This document shows positions 59,655-64,000 of a stretch of DNA of 64,000 bases, piece after piece. Position numbers and translations under genes: made by a program. Under the pieces are notes generated by a model, which did no database searches, was not told where the DNA came from, and saw only the letters and a list, made by a program, of their open reading frames with translations. This DNA comes from Euzebya pacifica (GTDB lineage Bacteria; Actinomycetota; Nitriliruptoria; Euzebyales; Euzebyaceae), in NCBI RefSeq assembly GCF_003344865.1, contig NZ_CP031166.1, forward strand, positions 1-64,000, read 5' to 3'. The stretch's first letter is position 1. Every line of letters starts with the position of its first letter.

Positions 59655-59691
59655 TCGACAACGCAAATCAAAGTGCTAGGATAAATAGCAC
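59655..59691 (+). promoter_or_regulatory. Dyad promoter of the surface-protein gene
   Basis: -10 TAGGAT (59677-59682) inside the perfect dyad GTGCTA-GGATAAA-TAGCAC (59673-59691). A weak -35 TCGACA lies at 59655-59660, 16 bases upstream. The AT content is the highest in this part of the window. Confidence 0.82.
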
Positions 59692-59746
59692 AATACCCTT
59701 CGTTGGTGTGCGCAGTCGACACACCAGAACACCCACGGAGCCCCCT

Positions 59747-62176
59747 TTGCGAACGACCCTCCATGCCCTGATCGCCGTCGTCCTGGCCGCACCCCTGTTC
59801 CCCGCCGCCGCAGCAACCCAGGACGCGCCCCTGCTCACCGTCGACGTCGTCCACGGCGCCCACGGCGACGCCATGGTGTGGCGCGCCGGCTGCGGCGAAC
59901 AGGCCCTCATCGACGCCGGCAACGGGATGGCCGAGGAGATCCTCGACGTCCTCGACAGGCACGGTGACCGCCACCTCGACATCGTCTCCCCCTCCCACGC
60001 CGACGCCGACCACCTCGGTGACGTCCTCGACGTGACCGGCGCACCCGGCGTGACCGTCGGCACCTACGTCGACGGGTTCCTGTCCGCCGACGACCACGAC
60101 ACCCAGACGTTCGCCGACTACTACGCCACGACCCGCGGGGCGGGCAACGTCACCGTCGTCGACATCGGCGATGCCTTCACCCTGTGCGACGGACCCGACG
60201 CCGTCGTGTTCGATGTCCTCGCGGTCGGCTACGACGGCACCACGGTCGGCGGACTGCCCGTCGACGGAGCCAACGACCGTGGCATCGTCTACCGCGTCAC
60301 CGTCACCGCAGCGACCAGCCCCGACGGCAACGACGTCACCCTGCTCAGCGCCGGCGACGTCAACGGCACCGACGGCGGCGGCCGCGCCGACGTCGAAGGC
60401 GCACTGGTGGCCACCCACGGCACACGCTTGGCGGTGGACTGGGTCAAGGTCACCCACCACGGGTCGTTCTTCTCCAACACGCCGCCGTGGATCGAGGCGG
60501 TCACCGACGGCACCCTGCCCCACGTCGTCGCGCCGGTCGGGTCCAACGGCTTCGGCCACCCCGCCCAGATCGTCGTCGACGACTGGACCGCCGCCGTCGG
60601 GCCCGACAACTACTTCCAGACCGGCCACGGCGACGGCCACCCCAACGAGGGCGAACCGGCCGACGGGACCGTCACCACCATCGTCACCACCGACGCCATC
60701 ACCACCACCGGGACGGCGTCCGGCCGGACCGCCACCACCCCCCTCACCGGCAACACCCCCGACCCCGACCTCGACGGCGGCACGGCTCCGGCAGAGGTGA
60801 CCGTCACCGCCGTCGTCGACGGCCACACCCACGCCCTTGACGTCTCCCGTGCCCGGTTCCCCGACGGGACCCGGCCGGCCCACGCCGTCATCGCCTCCGG
60901 AGAGGTCTTCGCCGACGCGCTCGCGGGTACCCCGCTGACCGGTGACGGGCCACTCCTGCTCGCCTCCGACGATCCGGACGTCATCCAACAGGTCCAGGAC
61001 GAACTGGATCGGCTCATGCCCGGCGGCGGCACCGTCTACCTGCTCGGCGGTCAAGCCGCCATCGAGTGGGAACCGGTCGGCCACGACGTCGTCCGGCTCG
61101 CGGGCCCGACCCGCATCCAGACCGCTCTCGTCATCGCCGGCACCGTCCAGGACCTCTACGGCACCGATGGGGCAGAGGCCTTCATCGTCCGGTCGGACGG
61201 CCCCGGCTCGGCCGCGTTCGCCGATTCGGTCGCCATCGGCGGCTGGGCAGCACAAGCCCGCGCCGCGGTGCTGCTGACCCCAACCGACACGCTCCACCCC
61301 GACGTGGCGGCGTTCCTGCGGGACAACGACCCCGACACCCGCATCGTCGGTGGAAGCTCTGCGGTGTCCGACGTGGTCCTCGCACGGGCACAGGACATCG
61401 TCGGCAGCACCGTGGCCCGGATCGCCGGTGCGTCGCGTGATGCCACGGCCGCCGAGATCGACCGGGTCCTGTGGGGGTCGCAGGCGCACGGCGGCCACAC
61501 CGTCATCGAGGGCTACGCCGACGACGCGTGGACCTGGGGGCTCGTGGCCGCAGGCCGGGCCGCCGACCTCGGCGCGCCCGTGCTCATCACCACGGGCGAC
61601 TCGCTTCCCGCAGCCACCACCGACCGGATCCGCACCGACCCCGACAACGGCGACGTCGAGGTCGTCGGGGCGTTCACCGAAGCCCAGCAGTCCCTGATCG
61701 GGCGGGACGTCCGCGAGGCGGTCGCCAGCCGTGACCTGCCCACCGAGGACCCCACCGAGGACCCGACCGAGGACCCGACCGAGGACCCGACCGAGGACCC
61801 GACCGAGGACCCCGTAGGTGACGTCGTCCTGACGATCACGGGGATCGTTCACAACCCCGACGGGGACGACCTTGCCCCCGACGGCGGCGAGCACATCACC
61901 ATCGAGTTGTCCGCAGCAGCCGACGGTCCCGTCGACCTCACCGGCCACTACGTCCTCGACGCCGCCGACAACCGGCTCGACCTGTGCCCCATCACCCTCA
62001 CCCCGGCAGCCCGTCTGCGAATGCACACCGGCCCCGGCACCCAGACCACCCACAGCGACAACATCGACTGCTTCGCCGGACGCGGACAGGCCATGTGGAA
62101 CAACTCCGGTGGCGACACCGCCCGGCTCCACAGCCCCGACGGCACCGTCATCGACACCTTCGCCTACGCCTCCTGA
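59747..62176 (+). CDS. Secreted metallo-beta-lactamase / CWB2 / lamin-tail protein
   Basis: 809 residues from TTG 59747, with CGGAG upstream. Signal peptide: RTTLHALIAVVLAAPLFPAAAA. Residues 25-270 are a ComEC-type metallo-beta-lactamase domain: LTVDVVHGAHGDAMVW, SPSHADADHLGDV (H-x-D-x-D-H), SAGDVNGTD and VKVTHHGSFFSN. Residues 350-670 hold three CWB2 units (ASGEVFADALAGTPL, VYLLGGQAAI, GSAAFADSVAIGGWAAQA, RIVGGSSAVSDVV, RIAGASRDATAA). A TEDP repeat spacer follows, then a lamin-tail-like domain (VLTITGIVHNPDGDDL, ...WNNSGGDTARLHSPDG, IDTFAYAS). Wall-attached nuclease or phosphodiesterase acting outside the cell, possibly on external DNA, is the most likely role. Confidence 0.9.
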   Translation: MRTTLHALIAVVLAAPLFPAAAATQDAPLLTVDVVHGAHGDAMVWRAGCGEQALIDAGNGMAEEILDVLDRHGDRHLDIVSPSHADADHLGDVLDVTGAPGVTVGTYVDGFLSADDHDTQTFADYYATTRGAGNVTVVDIGDAFTLCDGPDAVVFDVLAVGYDGTTVGGLPVDGANDRGIVYRVTVTAATSPDGNDVTLLSAGDVNGTDGGGRADVEGALVATHGTRLAVDWVKVTHHGSFFSNTPPWIEAVTDGTLPHVVAPVGSNGFGHPAQIVVDDWTAAVGPDNYFQTGHGDGHPNEGEPADGTVTTIVTTDAITTTGTASGRTATTPLTGNTPDPDLDGGTAPAEVTVTAVVDGHTHALDVSRARFPDGTRPAHAVIASGEVFADALAGTPLTGDGPLLLASDDPDVIQQVQDELDRLMPGGGTVYLLGGQAAIEWEPVGHDVVRLAGPTRIQTALVIAGTVQDLYGTDGAEAFIVRSDGPGSAAFADSVAIGGWAAQARAAVLLTPTDTLHPDVAAFLRDNDPDTRIVGGSSAVSDVVLARAQDIVGSTVARIAGASRDATAAEIDRVLWGSQAHGGHTVIEGYADDAWTWGLVAAGRAADLGAPVLITTGDSLPAATTDRIRTDPDNGDVEVVGAFTEAQQSLIGRDVREAVASRDLPTEDPTEDPTEDPTEDPTEDPTEDPVGDVVLTITGIVHNPDGDDLAPDGGEHITIELSAAADGPVDLTGHYVLDAADNRLDLCPITLTPAARLRMHTGPGTQTTHSDNIDCFAGRGQAMWNNSGGDTARLHSPDGTVIDTFAYAS
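61742..61813 (+). repeat. Six 12-bp repeats encoding TEDP
   Basis: ACCGAGGACCCG-type units (six copies) encode (Thr-Glu-Asp-Pro)6 between the last CWB2 unit and the lamin-tail domain. Such in-frame minisatellites vary in copy number by slippage and change linker length. Confidence 0.85.
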
Positions 62177-62198
62177 CCGCCAGCCCCGAGGAGCAACC

Positions 62199-62711
62199 AT
62201 GATCCCCGCCACCATCGACTTGCCGGCCGACATCGCCGAACGGGTGCTGGTCAACGGCCTGCCGGCCGACGACGCCGCATGGCTGTCCTCGCGCCACCTT
62301 CCCGACCCCACCACTGGTCTGCGCCGCCACGGCATCTCCTCTGACGCCCTCGCTTGGCACGCAGCAGCAGGACGGCCCATCAGCGACCGGGAGGCACCGT
62401 CGGACCCCTCTGACCTCGCCGCCTGCTACTTGACCTGGGCGGCCGCTCCCGACCACCGCCGCCCCGCCATGCACGACACCCTGCACCGCTGGGCGGCCCA
62501 CGTCGGTGGCCGCTACGACCTGACCGAACTCGTGGACCGCCTCGCCCACCTCGGCCCGCTCCCCGGCGTCACCGCAGACGGCCAGACGGCCGCCGATGAC
62601 GCCCTGCCCACCGGCCGGCAGTGGGTCAACCCGATCCTCCGGTCCGGCGACCCCACTTGCGCCGCATGCCGGAACGCCGGCGACTGGTGCGCCGACCACC
62701 TTCCCTACTGA
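62199..62711 (+). CDS. Hypothetical protein, 170 aa
   Basis: ATG 62199 with GAGGAG upstream. Helical: PADIAERVLVNGLPADDAAWLSS, DLAACYLTWAAAPDHRRPAM, HDTLHRWAAHVGGRYDLTELVD. C-terminal PTCAACRNAGDWCADHLPY gives C-x-x-C-x(6)-C-x-x-H, a small zinc site. Unknown family. It follows the surface-protein gene and precedes the ADP-ribosylglycohydrolase gene with short gaps. Confidence 0.72.
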   Translation: MIPATIDLPADIAERVLVNGLPADDAAWLSSRHLPDPTTGLRRHGISSDALAWHAAAGRPISDREAPSDPSDLAACYLTWAAAPDHRRPAMHDTLHRWAAHVGGRYDLTELVDRLAHLGPLPGVTADGQTAADDALPTGRQWVNPILRSGDPTCAACRNAGDWCADHLPY

Positions 62712-62735
62712 CCTCGACCTCCGACAGGACACCCC

Positions 62736-63668
62736 ATGACCACCACAACCAGCACCGACGCCCTCGACCGCGCCACCGGGGCCCTCCTCGGCGTCCACGC
62801 CGGCGACTCCCTGGGTGCCACCACCGAGTTCGCCTCCCCCAACCCCGACCCCGACACGTGGGTCCGCGACATCGTTGGCGGCGGCGCGTTCAACTGGGCA
62901 CCCGGAGACCCCACCGATGACACCGACTTGACCGCCGCGGTCGTCCGTGCCTACACCGACCTGATCGCTGACGGCACCGACCAGACCCTCGATGCGGTTC
63001 TCGACGCCTGCGCCCGCCACTTCCTGTCCTGGTACCGGTCGGGCCCCAAGGACATCGGTGGGACCACTTCCGGGTCCCTCGCCCGACTGCGGCGCACCAA
63101 CGACCCGCGCGGCTCCGGGAACGCTGCTCCCGACGCCCAGGCCAACGGGTCGCTCATGCGGTGCATCCCGACGGCGGTGTACCGCAAGGACGACCCCGAC
63201 CGGCTCGCCGAAGAGACCCTCGCGATCTCCGCGATCACCCACGCGTCAACGGTCGCCACCCAGAGCTGCCTGCTGTACAACCGGGTCGTCGCCGCCCTGA
63301 TCAACGGCACCGACGTCCGGACCGCCATCACCGACGCAGCCGCCGAGCTCGACGGCACCGAGGTCGGCCGGGTCGCCACCAGCCGCCTGGACGCCTCCGT
63401 CGACGACCCGATGCCGTGGCGCCGCGGCGGCTGGGTGCTCACCGCCCTCGACATCGCGCTGTGGGCCGCGCTGCAGGTCGACAGGACCACTGAGGACCTG
63501 CTGGTCGACATCATCAACCAGGGCGGCGATGCCGACACCAACGGTGCGATCGCCGGTGGGTTGCTCGGTGCCCGCGACGGCGTGTCCGGTCTGCCCGACC
63601 GGTGGGTCGCCACCCTCCGTCTCGCCGACGAGTTCCGCCAGGCCGCCACCGCCTTCGTCGCCGGCTGA
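62736..63668 (+). CDS. ADP-ribosylglycohydrolase
   Basis: 310 residues, ATG 62736. Family motifs: RATGALLGVHAGDSLGATTE at the N-terminus, PTDDTDLTAAVVRAYTD (T-D-D-T-x-[MLT]: catalytic metal-binding Asp pair), NGSLMRCIPTAV, and QGGDADTNGAIAGGLLGAR with the second metal-binding D-x-D-T. These ARH/DraG-type enzymes use two magnesium ions to remove ADP-ribose from proteins or other targets. No ADP-ribosyltransferase gene is visible in the window. Roles include reversing a toxin or nitrogenase regulation; here it is orphan. Confidence 0.93.
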   Translation: MTTTTSTDALDRATGALLGVHAGDSLGATTEFASPNPDPDTWVRDIVGGGAFNWAPGDPTDDTDLTAAVVRAYTDLIADGTDQTLDAVLDACARHFLSWYRSGPKDIGGTTSGSLARLRRTNDPRGSGNAAPDAQANGSLMRCIPTAVYRKDDPDRLAEETLAISAITHASTVATQSCLLYNRVVAALINGTDVRTAITDAAAELDGTEVGRVATSRLDASVDDPMPWRRGGWVLTALDIALWAALQVDRTTEDLLVDIINQGGDADTNGAIAGGLLGARDGVSGLPDRWVATLRLADEFRQAATAFVAG

Positions 63669-63801
63669 GGCAGCCGGTGGCGTGAGTCCCGGTGCGGCAC
63701 AGCCGCCCGCGGCGCCGCAGACAACCCGCTGAGCACCTTGGCGATCGCCGCCCGGTCCGTCTCGGCCACCACAACAGCGGCCGCCATCAGCCCGTGGATG
63801 G

Positions 63802-64000
63802 TCACCACACCACGGGAGCAGGTTGGACGGTCCAGCCGGCCGACAGCAGGGACAACGACCCGCCCGCCGGGGCGATGATCCGCCCGTCGGGCCACATCGG
63901 CCACCCGATGGCCGACGCGGCGAAACGGCCCTCCCACAGTCCCACCGCCAAGTCGTTGAACACCGCTGCTGCCGAGTCCGCGCATCCGGACGACACCATC
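63802..64000 (-). CDS. C-terminal part of a minus-strand gene at the window edge
   Basis: At least 65 residues read in from the right edge, with an internal ATG at 63999. LAVGLWEGRFAASAIGWPMWPDGRIIAPAGG and LLSAGWTVQPAPVVW suggest a beta-rich small domain. The true start may lie outside. Function unknown. Confidence 0.5.
   Translation of the reverse strand, partial: MVSSGCADSAAAVFNDLAVGLWEGRFAASAIGWPMWPDGRIIAPAGGSLSLLSAGWTVQPAPVVW

Noticed and set aside
61742-61813. Regular 12-bp repeats that could suggest a CRISPR-like array
   Set aside because: The units are contiguous with no spacers and encode TEDP in frame within a secreted protein; it is a coding minisatellite.

Overview
The window is very GC-rich with codon third positions almost all G or C, many GTG starts, dense ATGA/GTGA stop-start overlaps and three surface proteins with cell-wall-binding type 2 (CWB2) repeats. 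This fits an actinobacterium of the Nitriliruptoria/Euzebya type (inference from the CWB2 proteins and base composition). No ribosomal, central-metabolic, tRNA or rRNA genes were seen. The content (SSB, dUTPase, RNase HI, DprA, CoiA-like protein, toxin-like genes, many nucleases and many unknown genes) looks like a large plasmid or an accessory region. No integrase, transposase, replication initiator or partition gene was found.

Layout. 1-9 kb: tail of a SHOCT protein, a PD-(D/E)XK-like nuclease candidate, a possible toxin-antitoxin operon (3.6-5.4 kb), a lipoprotein, a phospholipase-D-fold nuclease and an AbrB-like protein, then a 0.7 kb repeat-rich spacer. 9-20 kb: CWB2 surface proteins, RNase HI, a frameshifted relative of a GIY-YIG protein, a phosphoribosyltransferase-like protein and an HNH endonuclease. 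20-28 kb: a cyclic-di-GMP block with two coupled GGDEF-EAL membrane proteins headed by a 29-residue peptide gene, a divergent third GGDEF-EAL protein, and a protein made of six helix-turn-helix repeats. 28-34 kb: CoiA-like protein, GIY-YIG nuclease, a zinc-finger PD-(D/E)XK nuclease and a SUKH protein. 34-39 kb: tiny coupled genes, an M50-like membrane protease, two GNAT proteins with a shared zinc-knuckle N-terminus and an R2K-type ATP-grasp protein. 41-55 kb: several members of a repeated cysteine-module family, plus dut, a deoxyribosyltransferase-like gene, ssb and dprA. 55-64 kb: a MazF/PemK-like gene heading a coupled run of small unknown genes, a large secreted metallo-beta-lactamase/CWB2/lamin-tail protein, and an ADP-ribosylglycohydrolase.

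Two signals tie the region together. First, five promoters (near 42.5, 48.4, 53.45, 55.3 and 59.68 kb) carry the same dyad, GCTA-N7-TAGC (best copy GTGCTA-N7-TAGCAC), with the -10 hexamer inside the dyad; this looks like a regulon under one unknown repressor. Second, G/C-flanked TGAC..GTCA palindromes recur between genes. DNA-uptake-type proteins (CoiA-like, DprA, SSB, a ComEC-type metallo-beta-lactamase domain, a phosphoribosyltransferase-like protein) are scattered through the window, suggesting a role in handling incoming DNA; that link is inference.
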